Virus record (IMG/VR): IMGVR_UViG_3300033153_006492
Span: 1 to 64,000 of that record
Origin: a virus
Strand: one strand, 5' to 3'
Length of the DNA stretch: 64,000 bases
The position numbers were made by a program, and so were the translations under genes. The notes beneath the pieces are model-generated. The model did not search any database. It was given only the letters and a program-made list of their open reading frames with translations, and had not been told where the DNA came from. Position 1 is the stretch's first letter, and each line of letters opens with the position of its first letter. This document shows, piece after piece, positions 54,276-64,000 of this stretch.

Positions 54276-56165
54276 ATGCCAAAAAAAGAGGTGAGATATT
54301 TAGGTCGTGATTTCTCAGGATTAAGAGATGATTTAATGAACTTTTCTAAAGTTTATTTTCCTCATACATATAAAAATTTCAATGAAAGTTCGGTTGGAAT
54401 GATGTTTATAGAAATGGCGTCCTATGTTGGGGATGTACTTTCTTATTATACTGACAATGCATTGAAAGAAAGTTTGTTATTATACGCTGAAGAAGAACAA
54501 AATATATATGCTTTAGCTCATACATTAGGATATAAACCATCTTTATCAGTTCCAGCATATACTGATATTGATGTATATCAAATTGTTCCTGCTGTTGGAA
54601 CTGGGGCTGATGCTGTACCTAATTATCAATATGCTTTAATTCTTAATTCTGGAATGCAAGTACAAAGTGAAGCTGAATCGAATGTAATTTTTAGAACATT
54701 AGAAGATGTGAATTTTTCTGTATCAAGTTCTGATAATCCTACAGCAACATCAATATTTGAAACTGATGATAATGGGAATGTTACATTTTTTGTATTAAAG
54801 AAACCTGTGAGGGTGTCGGCTGGTGAAATTAAGAGTGTATCCTTTGCTTTCGGTGAACCAACAAGATTTGAAAAGAAGATATTAACTGAACCAAATATAA
54901 TTGAAATACTCGATGCGACTGATTCTGATGGTAATACATGGCATCATGTTCCATTTCTTGCACAAGATACTGTATTTGTTCAACTACGAAACATCGCTGC
55001 TAATGATAAAGATTTAGCGCAATATAATGATACGGCTCCGTATTTATTGAAATTACAAAAAACGGCTCGACGATTTACTTCAAGAATTCGTGGTGATAAG
55101 TCAATGGAATTACAATTTGGTGCTGGTGTATCTGATGATGCTGATGAATTATTAATTCCAAATCCAGCCAATGTAGGTTCAAATGTATTTGGAAGTGTTA
55201 CCTTTACAGATAATCCAATTGATCCAGCGAACTTTTTACATACGAGAACATATGGACAAGCGCCTCATAACACATCACTTACTGTAAATTATGTTGTTGG
55301 TGGTGGGTTTCCTTCAAATGTAAATCAAAATGATTTAACTAAAATTACTTTGGTTGATCATACGATTGATGATGATGCATTAGATACTGATATTTTACAA
55401 CAAGTTAAAGATTCCGTTGCTTGTAATAATCCAACAGCTGCCAATGGTGGTCGTGATGGTGAAACAGTTGAAGAAGTTAGACAAAATGCCTTAGCACATT
55501 TTCCTACTCAACTTCGTGCTGTTACGAAAGAAGATTATATTGTTCGTGCTTATTCGATGTCTCCTCGATATGGAGCAATTGCTAAAGCATATATTTTACC
55601 GGATGATCAATTGTCTGAGTCACCTGATACAGCGCCATTAGAAGGAATTGACAGAACACGAGTTCCAAATCCATTAGCATTGAATATGTATTTATTGGGG
55701 TATGATAACAACAAACGACTTACAGTATTGAATAAAGCGATAAAGGAAAATCTTAAAGTTTATCTTGGGCAGTATAGAATGTTGACAGATGCAATTAATA
55801 TTAAGAATGGATTTATAGTTAATATAGGACTTCAATTTTCGGTTGTCGCATTCAAGAATTACAATAAACGAGAAGTGATATTGAATTGTGTTGATAAATT
55901 GAAAGATATGTTTTCTATTGACAAATGGCAATTTAATCAGCCAATTATTCTCGCTGATATTCAAACAGAATTATTTAGTGTTGAAGGAGTTCAATCTGTT
56001 GTTAATGTTGAAGTGACTAATAAATGGCAAACGAGTGATGGGTATTCAGGATATATTTATGATATTAAGGCTGCGACGAAAGAAGGAGTAATTTATCCAT
56101 CATTAGATCCTTGTATTTTTGAAATTAAATATCCAAATCAAGACATTGAAGGGAGAGCGATATAA
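54276..56165 (+). CDS. Baseplate wedge protein, gp6-like (629 aa)
   Basis: 'LGRDFSGLRDDLMNFSKVYFP' at the N-terminus, 'IEMASYVGDVLSYYTDN' and the later 'RDGETVEEVRQNALAHFPTQLRAVTKEDYIVRA' region are signatures of gp6/J-type wedge proteins. The length fits T4 gp6. Follows the gp25-like gene in the usual phage order. Overlaps the next gene by one base. Confidence 0.9.
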   Translation: MPKKEVRYLGRDFSGLRDDLMNFSKVYFPHTYKNFNESSVGMMFIEMASYVGDVLSYYTDNALKESLLLYAEEEQNIYALAHTLGYKPSLSVPAYTDIDVYQIVPAVGTGADAVPNYQYALILNSGMQVQSEAESNVIFRTLEDVNFSVSSSDNPTATSIFETDDNGNVTFFVLKKPVRVSAGEIKSVSFAFGEPTRFEKKILTEPNIIEILDATDSDGNTWHHVPFLAQDTVFVQLRNIAANDKDLAQYNDTAPYLLKLQKTARRFTSRIRGDKSMELQFGAGVSDDADELLIPNPANVGSNVFGSVTFTDNPIDPANFLHTRTYGQAPHNTSLTVNYVVGGGFPSNVNQNDLTKITLVDHTIDDDALDTDILQQVKDSVACNNPTAANGGRDGETVEEVRQNALAHFPTQLRAVTKEDYIVRAYSMSPRYGAIAKAYILPDDQLSESPDTAPLEGIDRTRVPNPLALNMYLLGYDNNKRLTVLNKAIKENLKVYLGQYRMLTDAINIKNGFIVNIGLQFSVVAFKNYNKREVILNCVDKLKDMFSIDKWQFNQPIILADIQTELFSVEGVQSVVNVEVTNKWQTSDGYSGYIYDIKAATKEGVIYPSLDPCIFEIKYPNQDIEGRAI

Positions 56166-56716
56166 TGATTAGATTAAAAGAATTATTAACAGAGAAAACA
56201 GTTAAAGTAAAAGGATATTTCAAAAACGAAAAGGCTATACAAGATTTTATGGCTAAACTTGGTGCTAATGATAAAGTAGGTGATGATGTTATTGATGGTG
56301 AAACTGGCGAAGTAATAATGAATAAAGGCGAAACCAAAACGAAATTAGCTAAACGTGACAGAAAAAGTTTAGAAAAGTATGGTAACTGGGATAAATGGGA
56401 TTCATTTACATTTATCAATGATAGAAATTCACATAAAGAGGACTTTGAAGAATATTTCAATGTAATTTATCGAGACAATGCTAAAGGTATGAGCGATGAC
56501 GAAAAAGAAATGTTTCGTCAAGGTGATTATGAGTATGATTTTCAACTTCCAAGTAAAATAAAAAGAAAAGATGGAAAACCTTTTACTGATAATGACAAAC
56601 AAAATATAGAAAATTTTGGTGAATGGTATGGTCAGTATGTTTTATCTGGTGGTAACATTCATATTAGTGTGGGTATTGGCAAAAAGGTCGCTGATGGCGA
56701 ACCGCAATATATATAA
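56165..56716 (+). CDS. Hypothetical virion-region protein (183 aa)
   Basis: Starts on the last base of the gp6-like stop. Lys/Asp-rich alpha/beta protein, no recognised domain. Confidence 0.55.
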   Translation: MIRLKELLTEKTVKVKGYFKNEKAIQDFMAKLGANDKVGDDVIDGETGEVIMNKGETKTKLAKRDRKSLEKYGNWDKWDSFTFINDRNSHKEDFEEYFNVIYRDNAKGMSDDEKEMFRQGDYEYDFQLPSKIKRKDGKPFTDNDKQNIENFGEWYGQYVLSGGNIHISVGIGKKVADGEPQYI

Positions 56717-56729
56717 TGGAGAATAAATA

Positions 56730-58340
56730 ATGCATTACTTTCTTTTCCCAGAAAAAGATAGCACAATATATGAAGATTCAGTAACACAGAATGCTGGGCT
56801 TGATCAGATATTAGAATTAGAAAAACGATTGGTTCATGAATTGGGTGATGTTCCGTGGAATTCGAGGATGTTAATTAAATTTGATTTAGATACCTTTTCT
56901 GCATCCCTTGATTCCGGTGAATTGGGTGGAACTGACATGAGATATTATCTTAATCTTTATACTTCTGAAGCTGTAGAAATCCCATTGTCGTATACTGTTT
57001 ATGCTTATCCTGTATCTCAATCGTGGGAAATGGGTACTGGTAAACGGGGAGACAGTCCCATATCAACAATAGGTGTTAGTTGGGAGTTGCGTGATGGTAT
57101 AACTCTTGCTGGTACGAGTGGTAGTACATGGGAAGCAACGGGAAGTGATTTCATAAGTGGTAGTGGATATGAAGCGAGCCAATCATTTGATTTTCAGACA
57201 ACTGATCTTCATTTGGATGTTACGACTATGGTTGAATCGTGGTTAGATGGTACACTTGATAATCACGGATTTTTAATTAAACGAAGTGATGCTGATGAAC
57301 GCAGTGTTCTTAATCATGGGAATCTTCAATTTTTCTCTAATGAAACTCACACGATTTATCGCCCAAGATTAGAAGCTATTTGGAAAGATTTTACATATTC
57401 TCCATATACAATAACGACAACGAGTCAAACCGGGACAAGCTCAATTGATGTTGATAGTAAAACGACAACTCCAATAATATCTTATACAACACTAACATCA
57501 TATACTGGAAGTGGAATAAGTGTAAACACTGGATATTTTACTCAGAGTGCTAATATCAACACTTGGTATAGCGAAAGTTATTCGTGGATAACTTCTTCAC
57601 TTTATTCGTATACATCGAGTTTGGGATTATATCACAGTTCCAGTGCGATTTATACATATACGACTGCTTCATCTAATATATATGTGAGTGCAAGTAATAC
57701 ATGGATCAGTAGTAGTTTTAATCGACCAGCTACTGTAAGTGATTTTTATACAGCGAGTCTTGGTCCTGAATATGAAAGCGGTAGTGTATATTTTAGTAGT
57801 GGTTCAATAACATCGAGTGATGCTGTATGGACATATAACTCTACAACTGGAGTATATAGCAGTCAAAGTTTAGTTGCTGTGAATGCAAATTATATATGGA
57901 CGAGTTCGAGTTTATCGAGTTCGATTATAGAATCAAGCACGACGACACAGATGATGTATCCGATAACATCAGAAGGTTTTGTATCATGGATACCAAATAT
58001 ATATGATGAATATCGTCAAAATACAAAAGCACGCTTTAGAGTGAATGGTAGAGAATTGTATCCAAGAAAAACATATGTGACTGAAAGTTGGGATTATTCA
58101 AGGAATACACAATTTTTGCCTACTCAATCGTATTATTCTATACGGGATGCTTGGACTGAAACTGAATGGATACCATTTTCATCTTATACACAACTTTCGG
58201 TTGATACGTCTGGTAGTTATTTTGATTTACGATTGCAAGGATTAGAACCTGAAAATGTTTATAGAATTATGTTTAAGATTATACAAGATGGAATAGAAAA
58301 AATAATTGACAATGACAATATGTTTAGGATAATTAGATAA
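56730..58340 (+). CDS. Large tail structural protein (536 aa)
   Basis: ATG after ATGGAGAATAAATA. The first ~230 residues are beta-rich ('LIKFDLDTFSASLDSGEL...') with a DNRLRE-like pattern, as in some tail proteins. Residues ~235-430 are a Ser/Thr/Tyr-rich low-complexity repeat region, then a beta-rich C-terminus. Abuts the next gene. Likely a baseplate or tail-fibre-network part. Confidence 0.65.
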   Translation: MHYFLFPEKDSTIYEDSVTQNAGLDQILELEKRLVHELGDVPWNSRMLIKFDLDTFSASLDSGELGGTDMRYYLNLYTSEAVEIPLSYTVYAYPVSQSWEMGTGKRGDSPISTIGVSWELRDGITLAGTSGSTWEATGSDFISGSGYEASQSFDFQTTDLHLDVTTMVESWLDGTLDNHGFLIKRSDADERSVLNHGNLQFFSNETHTIYRPRLEAIWKDFTYSPYTITTTSQTGTSSIDVDSKTTTPIISYTTLTSYTGSGISVNTGYFTQSANINTWYSESYSWITSSLYSYTSSLGLYHSSSAIYTYTTASSNIYVSASNTWISSSFNRPATVSDFYTASLGPEYESGSVYFSSGSITSSDAVWTYNSTTGVYSSQSLVAVNANYIWTSSSLSSSIIESSTTTQMMYPITSEGFVSWIPNIYDEYRQNTKARFRVNGRELYPRKTYVTESWDYSRNTQFLPTQSYYSIRDAWTETEWIPFSSYTQLSVDTSGSYFDLRLQGLEPENVYRIMFKIIQDGIEKIIDNDNMFRIIR

Positions 58341-59830
58341 TGGCTACTACATTAAAAAAAGCATTGGATGTTCAAGATCAACAAGTTTGGATAACTGACA
58401 AGAAACGTTCTCTTGATGGAGCACAGATACGTTCTCTTGATGAACGGTTGAAAGCTCAATTAGATACTCAAGCATCTGGAGGTATTGTTCCGACGAAACG
58501 GGATGAAATAGGAAACATTCTTTTGTATGAAGATCCAGTATTTGAAAATTCACAATTACAACGGACAGACCAATATATTTCTATTGGTTTAGTGAAACCT
58601 GATTATGATGACGAACAAGTAAAAGAAGTTTTGGACTTAGACATAAAAGAATTATTTACGACGGCTGATTTAAGTGAAATTGAACGTTTGAGAAAAGAAT
58701 TGGAAGACGCTCGGAAAGATTTGAGGGATGCTAATGCACGAATTATTATTAATGAAACAATTATCCCAACTGCACCAACAGAAGAACGGCCTGGAGAACC
58801 TACTGGTTCATTTTCTGGAGAGTTTCCAAAAATCGTTCATATATTACCTGATTTAGAATCTGGGTTGCCATCTGCAAGCGATTTGAAATTTGGTGTTAAT
58901 ACATCAATTTTTAATGACGAAACATATACATTAGAAAATATGGGTTCTCCAAATCCAGTTAGTATTAAATGGTGGGTCATTGATCATATGTCAGAAATCG
59001 TATTTGCTAAAGGAGTTTCAGATACGTTATATGATGTAGAACAAGATATTAATGGATTTTCGTTTTTGGAATATTCAATAGATTTAGATGTTGTTCTTAT
59101 GTTAGAAAACATTCCATCAAATTTTAATGGTTGGTATGTAAATGATCAATCTCAAGGAGTTCTTGAAGAATATACTAAATTTTCTGATGTACCTGAGGTA
59201 AGATTTAGATTTATGAGAAGGAAGGGTACTGGTATTCCTTTCATTGATGAACATAGAAATTTTTATTATATTTTAGCAACATTTCTACGTGAACCTCCAG
59301 TTATTCCATCGGGTGATATTACTAAAGTCAATGTTACGACAGCAAAAATGTTGGATGGTTTTGTGGGAGTGAAAAGTAGCTTTAATGTGGAAATGAGTGT
59401 AACAGAATTTGATGCTGTAGGAAATAGAGTTGGTGGAGAATCCATAACAGTTCCGTATATAATTGTTGGACAAACCGGTAATACAGTTATGATCACGACT
59501 GACCCTGTTGTTAGCGACGCGTATATTACTGGAAGAATTGGCGAAGAAAATAGATACCGATTTGATGGTTGGTATGGTTCTCCAAATCATGTAACTGGTG
59601 TTAGTGCTAAATTAGGAAATGATCTTTCTATAACTGTTGAATTGAAAGGTGTCTACACAAACATTGTTGCTGGATATGTGATTGATGATACAGTACCAAC
59701 ATATCCACCATTAGATGATCCACCTTCATATGAACCACCAATGCCTGATCCTCCTGACGAACCATTACCTCCTGACGAACCAGTTGATGACCCTCGACGA
59801 GGAGATTGGAATTTTGATCCATCACCATAA
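58340..59830 (+). CDS. Tail protein with coiled coil and Pro-rich end (496 aa)
   Basis: Starts on the last base of the previous stop. A coiled coil (~115-140, 'LSEIERLRKELEDARKDLRD'), several beta-sandwich-like segments, and a Pro/Asp-rich C-terminal ~35 residues. Probably a tail or fibre component; exact role unknown. Confidence 0.6.
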   Translation: MATTLKKALDVQDQQVWITDKKRSLDGAQIRSLDERLKAQLDTQASGGIVPTKRDEIGNILLYEDPVFENSQLQRTDQYISIGLVKPDYDDEQVKEVLDLDIKELFTTADLSEIERLRKELEDARKDLRDANARIIINETIIPTAPTEERPGEPTGSFSGEFPKIVHILPDLESGLPSASDLKFGVNTSIFNDETYTLENMGSPNPVSIKWWVIDHMSEIVFAKGVSDTLYDVEQDINGFSFLEYSIDLDVVLMLENIPSNFNGWYVNDQSQGVLEEYTKFSDVPEVRFRFMRRKGTGIPFIDEHRNFYYILATFLREPPVIPSGDITKVNVTTAKMLDGFVGVKSSFNVEMSVTEFDAVGNRVGGESITVPYIIVGQTGNTVMITTDPVVSDAYITGRIGEENRYRFDGWYGSPNHVTGVSAKLGNDLSITVELKGVYTNIVAGYVIDDTVPTYPPLDDPPSYEPPMPDPPDEPLPPDEPVDDPRRGDWNFDPSP

Positions 59831-59844
59831 AGGAAGGTGAATTA

Positions 59845-60345
59845 ATGTGGAAATATAATGAAGTAATTGAAACGGAAAAAAAACCAAATACTCCCACACT
59901 AAAAAAATATCATATGTGGAAGGACATATTTTTATCATTTAATAATATTGATAAATATAAAGTTTGGTTATGTGGAAAATTTTTAGATGGCAATGATACA
60001 AAAGACATTGATATTGTATTAACAGACAGCGATGATATAAATTATACTGAAATTGAAAAGATATTAATTGATGGTATACGATTAGGATTAGATAAATTTA
60101 ATATGTTTGTAGATGTTCAATATCAGCATGTTCCTCCATTTTATGATGGCGAAAAAACATTTGTAACAAAAAAATTAATAGCGACGAATAAAGTAATACA
60201 AGATAACAAAGTTTTAGTTGATTGGGAAGATGGAAAACAAGTTAGTGATAATTTGTGGGAATATGAACGGACGTTACCGTCTGAAAAACAATTAAAAAGA
60301 ATACGTGGCGGATATGTATATAAGACACCGATTTTATTAAATTAG
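59845..60345 (+). CDS. Nucleotidyltransferase-fold protein (166 aa)
   Basis: ATG after AAAGGAAGGTGAATTA. 'VWLCGKFLDGNDTKDIDIVLTD' resembles the G-[GS]...DxD motif of the polymerase-beta nucleotidyltransferase fold (D..D metal ligands). Such a protein inside a structural operon is unexpected. Activity is inferred only. Confidence 0.55.
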   Translation: MWKYNEVIETEKKPNTPTLKKYHMWKDIFLSFNNIDKYKVWLCGKFLDGNDTKDIDIVLTDSDDINYTEIEKILIDGIRLGLDKFNMFVDVQYQHVPPFYDGEKTFVTKKLIATNKVIQDNKVLVDWEDGKQVSDNLWEYERTLPSEKQLKRIRGGYVYKTPILLN

Positions 60346-60353
60346 AGAGACTG

Positions 60354-63300
60354 ATGGATATAAAAACATATAAAAATTTTGATGAAATAAAAGCTGCTAC
60401 TGATCAAATTAGAGGTGAAGTATTTAAGCAAGAAGATTTAGATTTAATTTGGTTAGGCGGAGCAGAATCATATATTTTGGAAACATATGGAACGATAAAC
60501 ACTGATACGGTAGAATTATCTGTATATGATATGGATGATAATTTACTTTCATGGAATGTATTGCGTGAACCTCCACAGATATATAATAAAAACATTGTAT
60601 TGTCTCCAGGTAAATCTCTTAGAGACTTAGAATTCAGAAGAGGACAGTATAGAATATCATATAATCTTTTTAGAAATATGCTTGGTTCATCTGAAGGAAG
60701 TAAATTATATATTGAAGAAATATCACCTTCGAGAAAAGAAGTTCGAGTTCGTCCAGTCAAAACAGCAAGTCCTGAAAGAAATATAATATTTAATGGGCAA
60801 GTAGAAAATTTTTCTGACAAGGGTATTGAAGCAGATCAATTTAAAATATTTTTTAATAGACAACTTAATTCTTTACAAGCCCATGAAGTAATTCAAGACA
60901 GATCATCGTATGAATACAAATTATTAGAAAATGATATATTAGTATTGAAGAAATCAACAATAAAATATTTATCTAATACTCTTTCTAAATATCATATGAA
61001 GATATTAAATATTGGACATCAACGACGATTGATCTCTAAAGCCGTAACACTCGCTATGACTGAAACATTTGGTGTTGGTTGGAATAAAACGGCAATTGCA
61101 CATGTATTAATTCCATTTAAAGCAGTATTAAGTACATTTGTAACTGTTACTGATTATAGTGGAAATATCAATTATTATTTAAATTTTGGTAATAATAATC
61201 AGGCTGTTGTAACGAATTGGGTTAGAGATGACATAAAATATCCAGATTCACCATATTCAATTGTATTCAAATTATATGAATCATTACCAAAGGACATAAA
61301 AGAAAAACAGCAATTATGGATTTCTTATTTAATTAATCGTCCAGTAATTGAAAAAGTTTTTATGCTTGGATTAGAAAATGAAATTGAAAATGGATTCATA
61401 ATAAGACCAGCAAATTTTGATGTTAATGTAGGTGGAATGACTGGTCGTGACACAGGTTATCAAACATGGACGGATTTAGTATCTACTCAGCCGACGACTA
61501 CAGAAGCTGTTCTTGATTATTACATGAGCGCTTCCGATTCTGGTGATATTGAACTTAACATTGATTATTCTGATTACGCTAATTTCATTCATTTTGGTTC
61601 AGCTGAAGAACGATTGAAAAATTTTAAATATAAGCTTGAATTAATTGAATCTTATAATGCTAACATTGCAACAATAGAATCATATACAGTCAGTTTATAT
61701 ACGTCTCAAAGTGTTGCTGGGTTTCAAACAAAAATACGACAAGTAAAGAATGGATTTGATTCGTATGATAGGCATTTATATTATACATCTGGCTCACAAT
61801 ATTCTGGTTCATTAGTATCAAATGAAACATATTTATTTAATGCTATAAATGAGTGGCCTAAGAATAATACAAAATATCCATATACTTTATATGGAACAAC
61901 AGCATCTGAAGCTACTGACTGGTATGCTAATCAATTGGCTATCACTCAACGATTTGATACTGACAATATCCATAATTTTAGAAATAATTTACCAGCGTAC
62001 ATAACGACCGACGAAAACAATGAAGATTACTTGAATTTCACATATATGATTGGTCAACATTTTGATACGACGTACACATATATAAAACAATTAACATTAA
62101 CATCAAATCGTGATGAATCCTTGTATGAAGGATTGGCTAAAGATTTAACGTATCATGTAGCATCGTCTCAAGGTTTTGATATGTTTAATGGCAATGATAA
62201 TGCTGATCTTTGGAGATGGGCATTTGGATATAATGAATATGGAACATATCATACAGGAAGTGTGAGTGGCTCAAATGAAGATTGGTTGCCATATAGTGAT
62301 GTATCAAAAGAGATATGGTTAAGGATTCTTAATAATTTACCATATATTTTAAAGACGAAGGGTACTGAACGTTCAATTAAGGCTCTGTTGGCTTGTTATG
62401 GAATACCAACATCAATGATGACTATTCGCGAATATGGAGGACCTGATCCAAGAGATTATCCAGATATTCAAGATAAGTCGGCTTATATATTTGAAGATTT
62501 TGTTTATGGAGCTGATTTTGAAGGAAGCCAAAGTGTTGATTTTACTTGGGGGAATATATCAGGTAGTCATATACCTTATTCAACAGAAATTAGATTTGCT
62601 GCTGCTCCGACGACAAAACCAACTCAATCAATTTTTGGAACGACGACATGGGGAGTAACGCTTCATAATAATCAAGATGGAACGGGATATTTACAAATAC
62701 AAGATGGTTCCTCTGCAGCAAGAACGGAAGATTATAGATATTTTGATAATGAATTTAATAGTATATTAGTTAGAATGAGTGGAAGCGACTTTGATGATGT
62801 TCAACTTCTTACGAAAAAAGCTGAATATGATAGAATCATTTGGCATTCATCGGCAAGTATTACTGGTGATATAACAACTGGTGGAACATTTTATATTGGT
62901 GGGAATGCGGCTTATACATTTGGTCAACAATTTACTGGTTCAATTCAAGAATTTCGTTGTTATTATAGTGCGCTATCAGAATCTACATGGAATAATCATG
63001 TGAGGTGGCCTAAGGCTTATAATGCTAATGACCCTAAAAGAACTTATTATGATTTGATATTACGATATTCATTTGATGATCCAAAAAATCATTCGTCTGA
63101 TACTTCTGTAAGTGACATAAAAGCGAATCAAGGATTTACTACTCCTGGAACAGCAGTTAATTTTGATGATTGGGTGAATTACACACCGAGAACTGAAGAA
63201 TTCGCTGCATTAACTCCTAACATCGGCGGTGGACGCTTTATAAAGAATAAAATACGACTTGAAAATAATGAATTGATTGGTGATTTAAGTCCTCGCCAAC

Positions 63301-64000
63301 GTTCGGAATTAAGTTCATATGATAGAGCCCCAAATGATTCTGCTAAGTTAGGAATTTATTTTAGCCCATTAGATGCTATAAATAAAGATATAATAGCGAC
63401 ATTTGCTGGAATTGATTTGGCTGGCGAAATGGGTGATCCAAGAGATAGATACGAAGAAACATATAGAGATCTCGTAGAATTACAAACAGAATATTGGAAG
63501 AAATATACTGATAGACCTCAGGTTAATGATTTTATTAGAGTAATACGACAATTTGACCAATCATTTTTCAATCAATTGAGATCATTGATTCCTGCTCGTG
63601 CTAAACCTGTTATTGGTGTATTAATTGAACCAACTATACTTGAACGTGATAAAATAAAATGGCAAGCTCCAAGCTATGAACGAAATGATTATGAAGGAGA
63701 TCCAATAAATGTTGAACATCAATTAACTCAGAGTTGGGATTACATTAAGTATGAAGGTAATTTATCATTTTCATATGCAAGTTCGTCTGAATATATATTA
63801 TATGAAGGATTGCGTGATCTTGGATTATGGGCAACATCAAGTTATTATGTGGGTGAACAACAATATATTCCAATGGTTAAACCTATTCAAGATACTCAAA
63901 CAGGTTCATTTACCATACGACAAGTTTATGCTTATATAACATCGTCAATTGATGCTGGTGGGGCTGTTACATATAGTCGTTTATCATCAAGGACTCTTTC
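60354..64000 (+). CDS. Very large structural protein, 3' end outside window
   Basis: ATG at 60354, and the frame stays open to the window edge (at least 1215 codons). A DUF-like 'LPYILKTKGTERSIKALLACYG' near residue 660-680 recalls large baseplate/tail proteins of T4-like marine phages. A laminin-G/concanavalin-like beta region follows ('TEIRFAAAPT', 'GYLQIQDG', ~740-870). It may be a fibre or baseplate-surrounding protein that touches the host. Confidence 0.7.
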   Translation, partial: MDIKTYKNFDEIKAATDQIRGEVFKQEDLDLIWLGGAESYILETYGTINTDTVELSVYDMDDNLLSWNVLREPPQIYNKNIVLSPGKSLRDLEFRRGQYRISYNLFRNMLGSSEGSKLYIEEISPSRKEVRVRPVKTASPERNIIFNGQVENFSDKGIEADQFKIFFNRQLNSLQAHEVIQDRSSYEYKLLENDILVLKKSTIKYLSNTLSKYHMKILNIGHQRRLISKAVTLAMTETFGVGWNKTAIAHVLIPFKAVLSTFVTVTDYSGNINYYLNFGNNNQAVVTNWVRDDIKYPDSPYSIVFKLYESLPKDIKEKQQLWISYLINRPVIEKVFMLGLENEIENGFIIRPANFDVNVGGMTGRDTGYQTWTDLVSTQPTTTEAVLDYYMSASDSGDIELNIDYSDYANFIHFGSAEERLKNFKYKLELIESYNANIATIESYTVSLYTSQSVAGFQTKIRQVKNGFDSYDRHLYYTSGSQYSGSLVSNETYLFNAINEWPKNNTKYPYTLYGTTASEATDWYANQLAITQRFDTDNIHNFRNNLPAYITTDENNEDYLNFTYMIGQHFDTTYTYIKQLTLTSNRDESLYEGLAKDLTYHVASSQGFDMFNGNDNADLWRWAFGYNEYGTYHTGSVSGSNEDWLPYSDVSKEIWLRILNNLPYILKTKGTERSIKALLACYGIPTSMMTIREYGGPDPRDYPDIQDKSAYIFEDFVYGADFEGSQSVDFTWGNISGSHIPYSTEIRFAAAPTTKPTQSIFGTTTWGVTLHNNQDGTGYLQIQDGSSAARTEDYRYFDNEFNSILVRMSGSDFDDVQLLTKKAEYDRIIWHSSASITGDITTGGTFYIGGNAAYTFGQQFTGSIQEFRCYYSALSESTWNNHVRWPKAYNANDPKRTYYDLILRYSFDDPKNHSSDTSVSDIKANQGFTTPGTAVNFDDWVNYTPRTEEFAALTPNIGGGRFIKNKIRLENNELIGDLSPRQRSELSSYDRAPNDSAKLGIYFSPLDAINKDIIATFAGIDLAGEMGDPRDRYEETYRDLVELQTEYWKKYTDRPQVNDFIRVIRQFDQSFFNQLRSLIPARAKPVIGVLIEPTILERDKIKWQAPSYERNDYEGDPINVEHQLTQSWDYIKYEGNLSFSYASSSEYILYEGLRDLGLWATSSYYVGEQQYIPMVKPIQDTQTGSFTIRQVYAYITSSIDAGGAVTYSRLSSRTL

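Noticed and set aside
57400-57960. Low-complexity Ser/Thr/Tyr stretch as a DNA repeat array
   Set aside because: It is protein-coding low complexity within one tail gene without a fixed DNA repeat unit.
1-64000. Full UAG recoding of this phage
   Set aside because: About ten genes end in TAG with ribosome binding sites and starts of the next gene at the usual spacing, so UAG mostly acts as stop here.
1-64000. Integrase, attachment sites, insertion sequences, CRISPR arrays
   Set aside because: None found on reading; all genes fit a lytic large-phage plan, although the window covers only part of the genome.

Overview
The window looks like part of a large (jumbo) myovirus genome: AT-rich, densely packed, with every recognisable gene on the + strand and strong AGGAG-type ribosome binding sites. 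A T4-like gp55 late sigma factor and gp25-like, gp6-like and gp5-like baseplate proteins place it among T4-related tailed phages. The host cannot be named from the sequence. I saw no integrase, attachment site, insertion sequence or CRISPR array.

Region 1 (1-7.2 kb) is a tRNA island with about 27 recognisable tRNA genes between very small ORFs. Several entries are not ordinary tRNAs. Three have 97-139 nt of extra structured sequence between the anticodon arm and the T arm. Three short elements (243-306, 391-478, 558-650) share ends and a covarying outer stem. Another structured RNA lies at 6056-6178. Region 2 (7.2-19.3 kb) has a radical SAM protein, a 12-bp-closed ncRNA (8358-8600), nicotinate phosphoribosyltransferase, membrane proteins, a Pth2-like protein, an amber-suppressor tRNA (CUA), a DEDDh exonuclease, Hsp20, an initiator tRNA, and a ~1 kb noncoding RNA cluster directly upstream of a TROVE/Ro60 gene.

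Region 3 (19.3-24.5 kb) is a helicase, a split and permuted adenine methyltransferase and a PD-(D/E)XK nuclease: the modules of a type ISP restriction enzyme as separate genes. Region 4 (24.5-46 kb) holds accessory genes: Thg1-like polymerase, Nudix, SNF2 helicase, HAD, NADAR, HNH-like, SufU, DMP19-like and SPFH proteins, a broken nicotinamidase, a vWA/PP2C/kinase group and peptide deformylase. Region 5 (46-64 kb) begins with a complete tmRNA (ssrA) and a Gly tRNA, then an HD protein, the late sigma factor and the baseplate/tail genes. It ends in a >1200-codon structural gene cut by the window edge.

Two promoter classes are visible. The first is TTGAC-N17-TATATT (usually followed by CTG), in front of eight early or middle-type genes or operons. 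The second is an AT-rich motif close to TTATATATTTATA, before six other units including the tmRNA; it is the likely target of the gp55-like factor.

The main theme is control of translation and RNA quality: tRNAs including initiator and suppressor tRNAs, tmRNA, Pth2-like protein, deformylase, Thg1, and TROVE with candidate Y-type RNAs. A second theme is NAD and ADP-ribose metabolism (PncB, damaged PncA, Nudix, NADAR). All functional assignments come from reading motifs by eye; no database search was run.
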